Program-made: the position numbers and the translations under genes | The notes under the pieces: model-generated | Databases searched by the model: none | Told to the model about the DNA's origin: nothing | What the model saw: only the letters and a program-made list of their open reading frames with translations | From: Candidatus Geocrenenecus arthurdayi | GTDB lineage: Archaea; Thermoproteota; Nitrososphaeria_A; Caldarchaeales; Wolframiiraptoraceae | Direction of reading: 5' to 3' | DNA: 46,245 bases | NCBI GenBank assembly: GCA_023539395.1 | Contig: JAKCEX010000001.1 | Span: forward strand, 85,193 to 131,437 | Shown: positions 9,401 through 16,510 of the stretch, piece after piece | Layout: each line of letters starts with the position of its first letter | How positions within the stretch are numbered: the first letter of the stretch is position 1

Positions 9401-9917
9401 CATAAACAAAGCTGATGCAGAGTTGCTAGGCATAAAAACAGGCGATATCGTGCTGATCGAGAGCCCTATGGGCTCAGTAGAGGTTCCAGCCGTTGTGACA
9501 CCTGCAGTGGCGAGCGGCGTCATTGCTATACCTTACGGTATGGGTAGATGGGCAGAGACACTAGTTGTTAAGCCAGGCTACTTAAGCTTGAAGAAGGGTG
9601 GCGAGGCCCTAGCAGCACTACCTGACAAGGTCGAGATACCTGAGACAGCGGTTAACCCAGTCAAGCATCTACCAGACATAGTTAAGAAAACGCTCTTTAC
9701 GAATAGACCCGCTGACTACTTTGAGAAGGGTCTGGAGATAGATGCTTGGAGGTTCAATGGCGTCTCATCAAATCCCATCCAGCTTGTGGATGAATCACTG
9801 GGAGGATGGCCCGCTCAATCATGGATAGGTGCAAGCCAAGTATACTACAGCACCCCAGTCCGAATAACGAAGACGGGGAAAACTAGAAAGCTAATGCCAC
9901 ACCAGATCGTCTGGTGA
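6471..9917 (+). CDS. ttrA: Tat-exported molybdopterin oxidoreductase, tetrathionate reductase-like catalytic subunit
   Basis: 1148 residues. GTG start at 6471 with a strong GAGGTGA site at 6459-6465. The twin-arginine signal SRRTVVKG (residues 3-10) predicts an extracytoplasmic enzyme. The N-terminal [4Fe-4S] motif is C56xxC59xxxC63 with C122 (LCPRG). C301 in RHTSSCQLSFYTG is the likely molybdenum ligand. GNPYHP and the large insertion at about residues 170-260 suit the TtrA/ArrA/SrrA branch of the DMSO reductase family more than the shorter PhsA/PsrA enzymes. It would reduce tetrathionate or a related sulfur or metalloid oxyanion using quinol electrons from the B and C subunits. The exact substrate (tetrathionate, arsenate, selenate or sulfur) needs phylogeny or assay. 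GC content is clearly above the window background. Confidence 0.8.
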   Translation: MVSRRTVVKGAVGIASLGVFLAGYWSVVDRIIKPTTTLYGPDRVAGPGVRYVYSSCLGCNVRCGIRVRIASYNGVEVVERIEGNPYHPYNRCVTSDRQMHRYNPLDYKTPARQSLQVSSTLCPRGQDGIHYLYDPYRIIKPLKRAGPRGSGKWKEISWEQLIREVVEGGVIEETGERLPGLKEIFVYGRLRDAGFEKPGEILSAMKKDVDELLAKAADKKVTAEDFEVLLKDFKEKWSKTLGEKGLKLEDVLVDPDNPDLGTKANQLVYMRGRGQDNADVFTNRFITAFGSVNWLRHTSSCQLSFYTGNYLWSGYYDINPDALNAKVIIMAGAAMGRVHPGATGQGALIEKAAENGLKIYYVNPLSPRTTSGGNIVWVPVKPGTDAALAIAIAQIMIRNNWFNRDFLRRPGKAAAEKIGYPYHSNATWLVVMEEGHKLYGSYLTDAMVGLGTENKPLVYTGEGFAVNDTVEEAELEFSGKARLTTGEEVTVKTAFTIYKETVFSKSIEEWATICGVKPEIIQQMAEDFWEAAPRAATYIHRGVAMHPNGEYTVWALRSLDILIGNFHRAGGLLARPSTTSYNVYLYNCGASGFGEPPRWGPAIDRHKAEYEKTIMYYRKVKKGEDPYPAKRPWYPLTPEESYTELFAGIDLAYPYPIKALILYFANPVLSVNGGIRFAEVLKDTRKLPLFIGITTTINETYLYADYLVPDTTYLETGTNGVQFLYSSGMGRLLAESWRTPAIMPLTQRISDAPDGNPRYASMWEFFIDIGKALGAPGYGDKAIPGVKGKKYEGQWFPLHSFWDYIMRVYANGGVDAMDKGIVPKEIPEDDLRFVEENYPIARFKNVITVDEWRAAAYCLARGGVFTKYEESFDEKGFSKRKIPGTGILLLWNEKLAKTPNSITGKKFWGGPAYFEPATYAPIGKGRGLGFAGTPLRELYPLKDYPYILVFESGPFYTKHRSSNYYFIKTILPENFALINKADAELLGIKTGDIVLIESPMGSVEVPAVVTPAVASGVIAIPYGMGRWAETLVVKPGYLSLKKGGEALAALPDKVEIPETAVNPVKHLPDIVKKTLFTNRPADYFEKGLEIDAWRFNGVSSNPIQLVDESLGGWPAQSWIGASQVYYSTPVRITKTGKTRKLMPHQIVW

Positions 9918-9921
9918 GCTA

Positions 9922-10467
9922 TTGGCTGAGCTTAATTCTTTCGAGAGAGCAAGCCTCTACGTAGCTCTGCACGTATACTTCAACTGGCTTGCCAGTGGTG
10001 TGAGAGAACCGCCAGTAGAAGTCCTCAGCTTCTTTGAAAGCCTCGGGGTTAAGCTGCCATGGATAACCTCCAAGGAGACGGCTGAGTATATCAAGCGTTA
10101 TAGGGCTGGGATCTTTAGGACGGACCTAAACTCGGTAGCACGTGAATTCCTCAAAGACCACTTAACAGCCTTGTACAGAGCAGCTGGATACGTCTCGACA
10201 GAGCCTGCCGACAGCTTACTCGCTATGACGGCGTTCGCAGCACGCCTTGCAATAAATGCGTATCTATCACATATCCAGGGTGATGGAAGCACTGAAAAGC
10301 TTGAACAACAGCTCCACCGATTCATAAAAACGCACCTTATACCAGCCCTTGAACATGTGAAACCTCCTGAAAAAATATTTTCAAATGCTGTTAAGAAGTT
10401 GACACAGATTATCAAAGATGATGCAGGGCTACTTGCTAAACGGCTCAGCCATCAAACATCTCTTTGA
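9922..10467 (+). CDS. TorD/DmsD-family molybdoenzyme maturation chaperone
   Basis: 181 residues, nearly all alpha-helical, lying four bases after the catalytic subunit on the same strand. The TTG start at 9922 has GGTGAG at 9913-9918. TorD-family proteins bind the Tat signal and apo-form of DMSO-reductase-family enzymes until the cofactor is inserted. Length, helical character, and segments such as EFLKDHLTALYRAAGY and HLIPALEHVKPP (compare the family's helix ending in a HL-P-W-type stretch) support this. Position immediately behind ttrA-like is the strongest argument. It belongs to the same GC-rich island, and the composition returns to AT-rich just after its stop. Confidence 0.75.
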   Translation: MAELNSFERASLYVALHVYFNWLASGVREPPVEVLSFFESLGVKLPWITSKETAEYIKRYRAGIFRTDLNSVAREFLKDHLTALYRAAGYVSTEPADSLLAMTAFAARLAINAYLSHIQGDGSTEKLEQQLHRFIKTHLIPALEHVKPPEKIFSNAVKKLTQIIKDDAGLLAKRLSHQTSL

Positions 10468-10673
10468 AGTCTGAGATACTCTAGCAACACTACCTCGTTG
10501 TTTGCTCTATTATGAGCTGAGTAGAGATACTAGCCGTCTCCTATTTTCTCTTAAACATAAGTATCTAGTCTACAGGCTGCTGTTTTCACGTAACCTAACC
10601 ATTGTAATGGTCTTCTCAAACTCCTGCAGGCTATAATGTTCATAATGCATTAATCATAGAGATATATCCTTAT

Positions 10674-11909
10674 TCATCTAACCTCAGCAGTTATCTCTTC
10701 CAAAGTGGAGATTAGGTAATCTATCTCTTCTCTAACATTGTAGAGGTATATGCTTGCTCTAACTGTTCCATCTATTTTTAATCTCTGGTGGAGAGGATGT
10801 GCGCAGTGTTTTCCTGTTCTCACAGCTATCCCATAGCTATCGAGTAGGCTTCCGACTATATTCGACTCTAATCCTCTGATATTGAATGTGATTATTCCTC
10901 CACGTACTGATACATTCTTCGGACCGTATACCGTAATAGAGTCTCCTAGGTTGTCTAGGTTTCTCAAAGCATAGCCAGTTAATTCTTCTTCATGCATTCT
11001 TACATTACCCATTCCTATCTTCTGTAGATATTCTACTGCTGCTGCAAGCCCTATTACTCCAGCTATATTTGGTGTTCCAGCTTCAAAGCTATGTGGTGGA
11101 TCAAGAAGCATGAAATCATTTAGAGTTACTTCTCTAATCGCTCCTCCACCTAGCCTAAATGGAGGTAAATCATCTAGTAAGTCATGTTTAACCCATAACA
11201 CACCTATACCCGTAGGTCCAAGCATCTTATGACCACTAAATGCTAGGAAGTCTATCTCAAGTTCTCTAACGTTTATAGGCATATGTGGAACGGATTGTGC
11301 TCCATCAACCGCTATAACCCCTCCAACTTCATGTATCTTCTTGGCGATTCTTCTTACATCAACTATCGTTCCAAGAACATTAGACATATGTGCGATTGAA
11401 ACAATCTTAGTTTTGTCATTTATCTTCTCATCCAATCTTTCGTAATCTATTAATCCTTCATCAGTGATATCTAGATATCTTATTTTTGCTCCTGTTATAG
11501 AAGAAATACGCATCCAAGGGAGGATATTACTATGATGCTCCATAACTGTTAAAAGTATCTCATCTCCAGGCTTCAAGACCTTCAAACCATAACTATAAGC
11601 AAGCATATTGAGTGAATCAGTTGTACCATAAGTAAAGATTACTTCTTCAGGACTGTTAGCGTTTATGAATCTAGCAATTTTCTCTCTAGCTTCTTCATAT
11701 CTTGATGTAGCTAGCTGGCTGAGATAGTGGATCCCTCGATGGATATTACTATACTCGCTTAGATAGAAATCCCTGATTGCTTCAACGACTTGAATAGGCT
11801 TAAGAGATGAAGCTGCGCTATCAAGATAAACTAAACGTTTACCTCTTATCTTTCTTTCCAAGATTGGAAAATCTCTACGCGTTTCTTCAAGATTAGTACA
11901 CGACATCAT
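10674..11909 (-). CDS. sufS: Cysteine desulfurase SufS
   Basis: 411 residues, a PLP enzyme that removes sulfur from cysteine as an enzyme-bound persulfide. Class II (SufS/CsdA) features are seen: LVYLDSAASSLKP near the N-terminus, the PLP lysine in FSGHKMLGP, the cofactor-contacting HHSN motif (MEHHSNILPW) and the catalytic Cys in RTGKHCAHP. Starts are adjacent ATG codons at 11909 and 11906. A TATA-like sequence at about 11929-11937 on the minus strand sits roughly 26 nt upstream, so the message is probably leaderless. No sufBCD genes lie next to it. It faces the ttr island tail to tail and precedes the iscS operon on the same strand, giving two desulfurases of different classes within 3.5 kb. 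Confidence 0.93.
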   Translation of the reverse strand: MMSCTNLEETRRDFPILERKIRGKRLVYLDSAASSLKPIQVVEAIRDFYLSEYSNIHRGIHYLSQLATSRYEEAREKIARFINANSPEEVIFTYGTTDSLNMLAYSYGLKVLKPGDEILLTVMEHHSNILPWMRISSITGAKIRYLDITDEGLIDYERLDEKINDKTKIVSIAHMSNVLGTIVDVRRIAKKIHEVGGVIAVDGAQSVPHMPINVRELEIDFLAFSGHKMLGPTGIGVLWVKHDLLDDLPPFRLGGGAIREVTLNDFMLLDPPHSFEAGTPNIAGVIGLAAAVEYLQKIGMGNVRMHEEELTGYALRNLDNLGDSITVYGPKNVSVRGGIITFNIRGLESNIVGSLLDSYGIAVRTGKHCAHPLHQRLKIDGTVRASIYLYNVREEIDYLISTLEEITAEVR

Positions 11910-12009
11910 CCTAATATAGCATCACCAGAAATATAAGAACTTCTCAGAAACTCTCTTCCTAGTATCTTTCGACAAGATCACGGGAAGATTAAGAGAAACC
12001 TATTTTACA

Positions 12010-12249
12010 CTACTTAGAGTAAATGACCGTTACTTTTACTCCATTCTTCTCTATTACTTGAAATTTTAAGTCTCTCTTAATTGCTAGCATCTCAAGTACT
12101 TTTAATGGTACTTCCCTCTCGTCTGAAGTTACCTTCAATACTCCTCTTCCTTCTTCTACTCTTGAGAGTAGTTGTGTAAGTCTAATAACAGGGTTTTCAG
12201 TACATCCAGGCTTCTTCTCCCTAAGATCTATAAAATACTCATCCATCAT
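12010..12249 (-). CDS. TusA-like sulfur-carrier protein with altered Cys motif
   Basis: 79 residues with the TusA/SirA-like pattern: YFIDLREKKPGCTENPVIRL, then an amphipathic helix, a strand (GVLKVTSDE) and a C-terminal helix-strand pair. TusA proteins carry a persulfide on the Cys of a CPxP motif; here the motif reads CTENP, so the Cys is kept but the first Pro is missing and spacing to the second is longer by one. The gene overlaps the end of iscU by four bases (ATGA), so it is the third gene of iscS-iscU-tusA-like. That position suits a carrier that accepts sulfur from the desulfurase. Assignment is by pattern, not by full similarity. Confidence 0.6.
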   Translation of the reverse strand: MMDEYFIDLREKKPGCTENPVIRLTQLLSRVEEGRGVLKVTSDEREVPLKVLEMLAIKRDLKFQVIEKNGVKVTVIYSK

Positions 12250-12743
12250 GGTACTACGCCATACTTTCTATAGATCCTCTCAATTAACTCTTCTTCTTCT
12301 AGAGCTTGCCTTTCTTCTTTACTCAGATCTTTAGGAAGCCAATCAGGATGCATCTTCACGATTTCTTGGAAGTATTTTCTAATAGCTCTTTTTAATCCTC
12401 CAACTGCTAAAATACTACAATGATACTTTATTGATGGTAGCCCTCCAAGCTCATTTGTTACATCTTCCCAAGTTATATCCCATGCCTCTTTTAGAGTCTT
12501 GCCTTTCACCATCTCAGTAATAATACTCGCAGCTGCAATATTAGCTGCACACCCATAACTCTCAAAAGAAGCATCGATTATTCTACTATCCTCAATTTTC
12601 AAATAGATTGTAATTACGTCTCCGCAAGCTGGGCTTCCAGCTTGGGATGAGACAGTCGCATCCTCCATCTTACCTAGATTCTTGGGATTCCTGAAGAGAT
12701 CTAAGATCTTCGGTGTATAGATGAGGGGGGTTCTAGTGCTCAT
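12246..12743 (-). CDS. iscU: Fe-S cluster scaffold protein IscU/NifU-N type
   Basis: 165 residues. The conserved cluster ligands of IscU are all visible: C40 and D42 in GSPACGDVITI, C65 in YGCAANIAA, and H108-C109 in KYHCSILAVGG. The protein assembles [2Fe-2S] or [4Fe-4S] clusters from desulfurase-derived sulfur. It overlaps both neighbours by four bases (ATGA at 12740-12743 with iscS, and at 12246-12249 with the tusA-like gene), so it is translationally coupled to its sulfur donor. The C-terminal 35 residues (DWLPKDLSKEERQALEEEEL and on) extend beyond the usual IscU core and look helical and acidic. Confidence 0.93.
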   Translation of the reverse strand: MSTRTPLIYTPKILDLFRNPKNLGKMEDATVSSQAGSPACGDVITIYLKIEDSRIIDASFESYGCAANIAAASIITEMVKGKTLKEAWDITWEDVTNELGGLPSIKYHCSILAVGGLKRAIRKYFQEIVKMHPDWLPKDLSKEERQALEEEELIERIYRKYGVVP

Positions 12744-13987
12744 ACTTCCACCACCTTCTTTACAGCTTCTCTACTCTCTCTCGCTAATGGACTTATTATT
12801 CTAAGCCTCTCAATTGCAGGAGGAACCTGAGATAAGACATACTCTATATCTTCTTTATTATGGTATCTGGATACTTTGAAGAGTATGCTTCCATGGGCTT
12901 CTTCATATCTTCTACCTATGGCCAATATTACATGGCTAGGTTCTAGAACACGGCTTGTACAAGCACTTCCACTTGAGACATAGACTCCTCTCAGACTTAA
13001 CTCAACCGTTATAGATTCTCCCTCAACATGTAGGAAGCTTATATTCACATTATCTGGAGCTCTTTTATCTCCTCTTGGACCATTCAGCAATACTTCTGGA
13101 ACATTATTTAATATTCCATCCATTAGCATATCTCTAAGCATCTTCATCTTCTTAACGTTGTCATCAAAATTTGTGAAAGTTAAGTCTATTGCTTTATTGA
13201 ATCCAGCTATTGCAGGGATGTTCTCTACCCCTGGCCACATCTTCTGCGTACTGAGTGCACCATGCATTATGGGTTTCAATCTTACCCCCTCCCTCACGTA
13301 TAATACTCCTACCCCTCTGGGACCATGAATCTTATGGCTGCTAAGTGTCATCAAGTCTACTCCTAATTCTTCTACATCTATCTTTATCCTACCATAAGCA
13401 TCAACAGCATCTGTATGGAAGATGATTCTATCATCTTTATCTTTTACAGTTTCTACTAGCGTCTTTATGTTTTGTATTGTTCCTATCTCATGATTAACCA
13501 TCTGGATGCTTACCATTAATGTTTCATAGTCAATTAACATACTTAACATATCTGGGTCTACAAATCCTTCTTTATCTACTGGGATTGTAACAACCCTGTA
13601 ACCATATTCTTCAAGAGACCTAGCGGGGAAAAGAATACTTACATGCTCAATTGCAGATGTTATAATCTTTCTTCTTTCCCTGCCACTTCCAAGAGCTGTA
13701 CCTATGATTGCAAGATTGTTTGCTTCAGTTCCATTATGGGTTATGACTAATTCTCCTCCCCTAGCATTAATAGTTTTATTTACTTTCTCTAATGTAGACT
13801 CAACAACTTCATATGCTTCCCATCCAGGTAGATTGGTTATAGATGGATGCCCATACCCTCTCTGGTTAAAGTATGGTAGCATTGCCTCAACAACTTCAGG
13901 TGGAACCCATCCAGAATTTTCATGGTCTAAGTAGACTTCTCTAGACGGCTTACCATGCTGTTTCAAAAACTCTGAAACCTTTACCAT
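12740..13987 (-). CDS. iscS: Cysteine desulfurase IscS/NifS type
   Basis: 415 residues, first gene of the iscS-iscU-tusA-like operon. Motifs: YLDHENSGWVPPEVV at the N-terminus (the family usually has a YLDNAATTP-type stretch), PLP lysine in SSHKIHGPRGVG, and the catalytic Cys in SSGSACTSR on the mobile loop. It supplies sulfur for Fe-S assembly and possibly for tRNA thiolation through the TusA-like partner. ATG at 13987 is preceded on the minus strand by TATA-like sequence around 14014-14024. Clear class I desulfurase, so it complements rather than duplicates SufS. Confidence 0.92.
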   Translation of the reverse strand: MVKVSEFLKQHGKPSREVYLDHENSGWVPPEVVEAMLPYFNQRGYGHPSITNLPGWEAYEVVESTLEKVNKTINARGGELVITHNGTEANNLAIIGTALGSGRERRKIITSAIEHVSILFPARSLEEYGYRVVTIPVDKEGFVDPDMLSMLIDYETLMVSIQMVNHEIGTIQNIKTLVETVKDKDDRIIFHTDAVDAYGRIKIDVEELGVDLMTLSSHKIHGPRGVGVLYVREGVRLKPIMHGALSTQKMWPGVENIPAIAGFNKAIDLTFTNFDDNVKKMKMLRDMLMDGILNNVPEVLLNGPRGDKRAPDNVNISFLHVEGESITVELSLRGVYVSSGSACTSRVLEPSHVILAIGRRYEEAHGSILFKVSRYHNKEDIEYVLSQVPPAIERLRIISPLARESREAVKKVVEV

Positions 13988-14308
13988 TTTCCCATAACAT
14001 AGTTATAGAACCATCATATAAACGTATAAACTTAACTCAGAATTGAACATAAAAATATTGAAGATAATTCTTCTCGAAGGGAAGAATAGTGAAAGTCAGT
14101 TTATTTCGCCTAAAACTTCTGAGAATTTTAGTAAAGGAATGATGTTTAGTGTTTTCTAGATTTATATTTCATAGTATGCATGTTCTGTCAAGTTGAAGGC
14201 TATGACTTACTTAGCTAAACATATCGTAGATTAGAATATCGGTATTAGCGTACGTCTTCTGGACCTGTTTAACATTTTTATAGCTCAGTTGTTTTACATA
14301 AAGTAGTC
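13988..14308. other. Divergent intergenic region, iscS / RHH regulator
   Basis: 321 bases with no supported gene. The left part carries the probable minus-strand promoter of iscS. The right part carries a plus-strand TATA-like TTTTTATAG (14275-14283), about 30 nt before the TTG start at 14309. In the middle is a perfect inverted repeat ATTCTTC (14067-14073) and GAAGAAT (14081-14087) with a 7-nt spacer. Both flanking genes point away from it, so it is not a terminator for either; an operator or a small RNA hairpin is possible. Confidence 0.35.
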
Positions 14309-14842
14309 TTGATAAAGTCTGAGAAGACTGTTACTAGGTCTTTTAGAATAAGTGAGCTAGCTCTAAAGATATTACAAGAAGATTCTCAACGTCAAAATGT
14401 AAGTGTTAACACTTTGGTAAACCAGATCCTCCTATCCTATGTTAATTTTGATAGATATGCTAAAAAATTCAACTTCCTTAGATTTTCAAGTATAGCGTTA
14501 AGATACTTGCTTGAATCAATTCCTGATGAAGCAATAATACATGTAAGTTATAATGCTGGGAAAGAAGTCTCAGAACCATTCATATTATCGAAAGAGGGAG
14601 TACTCACCCTTGATTCCATACTAGATTATCTTAGAAACTTATCTATCTATGGAAACCTCTTTGAATATAATGAAGTCATTAAAGATGATAAGAAAACAAT
14701 AACCCTAACACATACTCTAGGACCTAAAGGCTCACTATTCATCGCACATTATCTTCAACCCCTCTTTGAGAGAATAGGGGTAAACGCGTATTTCTCTTTA
14801 AGCGAACATACAGTATTAATCGAGATAAAGGAGAGCTCTTAA
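14309..14842 (+). CDS. RHH-type transcriptional regulator with C-terminal sensor-like domain (metal-cluster copy)
   Basis: 177 residues. Residues 1-48 look like a ribbon-helix-helix unit: strand VTRSFRI, helix SELALKILQEDSQ, and VSVNTLVNQILLSYVNF. A domain of about 125 residues follows, containing GKEVSEPFILS, ILDYLRNLSIYGNLFEY and LTHTLGPKGSLFIAHYLQ, and ending in strands. The layout resembles the protein at 3803-4375, so the two are probably members of one family. It is the first gene of a plus-strand cluster with YHS and PepSY-type proteins, which suggests it senses a metal or redox cue and controls them. The TTG start at 14309 is supported by its spacing from the TATA-like box. I cannot name the C-terminal domain. 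Confidence 0.62.
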   Translation: MIKSEKTVTRSFRISELALKILQEDSQRQNVSVNTLVNQILLSYVNFDRYAKKFNFLRFSSIALRYLLESIPDEAIIHVSYNAGKEVSEPFILSKEGVLTLDSILDYLRNLSIYGNLFEYNEVIKDDKKTITLTHTLGPKGSLFIAHYLQPLFERIGVNAYFSLSEHTVLIEIKESS

Positions 14843-14924
14843 AATACAAAACATTACTTTCAGCTACAGGAGATACCTACTCCATAAATAATTCTAAGTA
14901 TACTAGATTGCTAGTGAGAAAGGA

Positions 14925-15134
14925 ATGTCTAGGAAAAATAAAGCCGTAGATCCTGTTTGTGGAATGGAGATAGAAAGAGGTAGAATCTCAACAACCTATG
15001 AAGGGGCTACCTACTACTTCTGCTCAGAAGAATGTAGGAGGGAGTTTGAGAAAAATCCAGGTAAATACATTACAGAGAGCTCGCCAGCTAGGAATATAGA
15101 AATGCATAGGCATTCAACTCATCATTGCTGCTAG
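14925..15134 (+). CDS. YHS-domain metal-binding protein
   Basis: 69 residues. The YHS pattern is clear: VDPVCGMEIERG at residues 8-19, then YYFCSEECRREFEKNPGKY. YHS domains bind soft or transition metals through these Cys residues and occur in copper and other metal-handling proteins. The C-terminus adds a His/Cys-rich tail (MHRHSTHHCC) not needed for the core fold, which would increase metal binding. The following gene starts almost at its stop codon. A second YHS protein of 47 residues is encoded on the opposite strand at the end of the cluster. Confidence 0.85.
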   Translation: MSRKNKAVDPVCGMEIERGRISTTYEGATYYFCSEECRREFEKNPGKYITESSPARNIEMHRHSTHHCC

Positions 15135-15145
15135 GTGATGTGATT

Positions 15146-15865
15146 TTGGAGAAGAAGATATTATTGATAACTCTGTTGTTAGCTGTTGTAGTATTAGCGT
15201 CAGCGGCTTCTATAATATTAATAAGCTCTGTAACTGCACAGAATACTATACCTCCTTTTTATGGTGCACTTACTCCATATGGATGGTACGGATGTCCAAT
15301 GTGTGGTGGATGGTGGGGTAGGTGGTATCAACCTTATCCTCAATATACAGTTCAAAGGCTTGATATTCAAAATGTTATAGAAAGATTAGAAGAATATATT
15401 TCTAGACTTGGCAGGTTTAAAATAAGTGAAGTAATGGAGTTTACCAACAATTTTTACGCTATTATTATTGAAGAAGATACAGGGATGGGTGCATTTGAAT
15501 TACTAGTAGACCCATATAGTGGGGTGATAACACCTGAGCCTGGACCGAATATGATGTGGAATCTAAAGTATGGTATGCATAATAGAATGCATAACGTATG
15601 GGTTCCATGGAGGCAAGTGGGCCCAAACAGTGAGATGCCGATAAGCAGTGAAGAAGCTAAGGAGATTGCATATAGTTATCTAAAAAGCATCTATCCTACG
15701 GAAGATATAGAAGTTGAGGAGCCAGCAAAATTCTATGGATACTATACCTTAGACTATGAATTAAATGGTAGAATACATGGAATGCTTAGTGTAAATGGTT
15801 TTACAGGAGAAGTATGGTATCATTCATGGCATAGAGAATTCATCCAAGAAAAAGAATTATCTTAA
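15146..15865 (+). CDS. Exported Trp/Tyr-rich protein with two PepSY-like modules
   Basis: About 239 residues from the TTG at 15146, chosen because GGTGAT at 15133-15138 gives correct spacing and the product then begins MEKKILLITLLL, a typical signal peptide or anchor. After it comes an aromatic, Cys-containing segment (YGCPMCGGWWGRWYQPYP). The first module runs from LDIQNVIERLEEYI to FELLVDPYSG. A Met/His-rich linker (NMMWNLKYGMHNRMH) follows, then a second module from ISSEEAKEIAYSYL to VNGFTGEVWYHSWH. PepSY modules occur in extracytoplasmic proteins that hold metals or inhibit enzymes. The CxxC, Met and His content beside a YHS gene suggests copper or another soft metal, by inference only. 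Confidence 0.65.
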   Translation: MEKKILLITLLLAVVVLASAASIILISSVTAQNTIPPFYGALTPYGWYGCPMCGGWWGRWYQPYPQYTVQRLDIQNVIERLEEYISRLGRFKISEVMEFTNNFYAIIIEEDTGMGAFELLVDPYSGVITPEPGPNMMWNLKYGMHNRMHNVWVPWRQVGPNSEMPISSEEAKEIAYSYLKSIYPTEDIEVEEPAKFYGYYTLDYELNGRIHGMLSVNGFTGEVWYHSWHREFIQEKELS

Positions 15866-15869
15866 AACC

Positions 15870-16430
15870 ATGAATAGTATAATAGAATACATTGAATTCG
15901 CTATACTCATTAATCCACTTAGACGAGTATTTCAAAACCCTGAGAAGATCTTGAAAGAAATAGGGTTAAGAGATGCGATGCATGTAATCGATTTAGGATG
16001 CGGTCCAGGATATCTGACTATCCCCGCAGCTAAGATAGTTGGTCCCAGTGGAAGAGTTTATGCTGTTGATATTAATGAGAGATATCTTAGATATGTTAGA
16101 AAGAAGATGGAACAACATGGTTTAGACAACATAATTCTCCTCAATACAGAAGCATGGAGATTAGACGCTATCCCTCCAAACACTGTTGATATATGTTTAA
16201 TGTTCTTAAGCTTACATCACTTCTCAAAGAAGCGGGAAAGCATATACGAAGTAATAGAAAAATTAAAGAAAGGGGGAACCCTGGTAATCTACGACACTAA
16301 CTATGATGTATTAGCAGGCCACGGGACTCATTTAGAAGAAATCCAAGCTACAGCTTTAGAAGCTGGTTTTATAACAACATACCTGAGAAGAAAACTTATA
16401 ACCTATATGCTTAAGCTGCTCAAACCTTAA
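15870..16430 (+). CDS. Class I SAM-dependent methyltransferase
   Basis: 186 residues from the ATG at 15870, five bases after the PepSY-like gene; an in-frame upstream extension exists but would overlap that gene. The Rossmann motif I is HVIDLGCGPGYLTIPAA, motif II VYAVDINERYL, and a post-motif LSLHHFSK is followed by LKKGGTLVIYDTN. These mark a UbiE/Methyltransf_11-type small-molecule methyltransferase. Paired cysteines expected of ArsM arsenite methyltransferases are not seen. Its place in a metal-type cluster suggests methylation of a metalloid or sulfur compound, but the substrate cannot be read from the sequence. Confidence 0.78.
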   Translation: MNSIIEYIEFAILINPLRRVFQNPEKILKEIGLRDAMHVIDLGCGPGYLTIPAAKIVGPSGRVYAVDINERYLRYVRKKMEQHGLDNIILLNTEAWRLDAIPPNTVDICLMFLSLHHFSKKRESIYEVIEKLKKGGTLVIYDTNYDVLAGHGTHLEEIQATALEAGFITTYLRRKLITYMLKLLKP

Positions 16431-16510
16431 AACATGTTTCTAACAGTAATTTATCAAATTGTAGAAAATGATAAGGATGTAGGTGAGCCGTGTTAGTCTT
16501 AAATCGATTC

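Noticed and set aside
14067-14087. Hairpin ATTCTTC/GAAGAAT as a transcription terminator
   Set aside because: Both flanking genes are transcribed away from it, so it cannot end either transcript; kept only as an unexplained inverted repeat.
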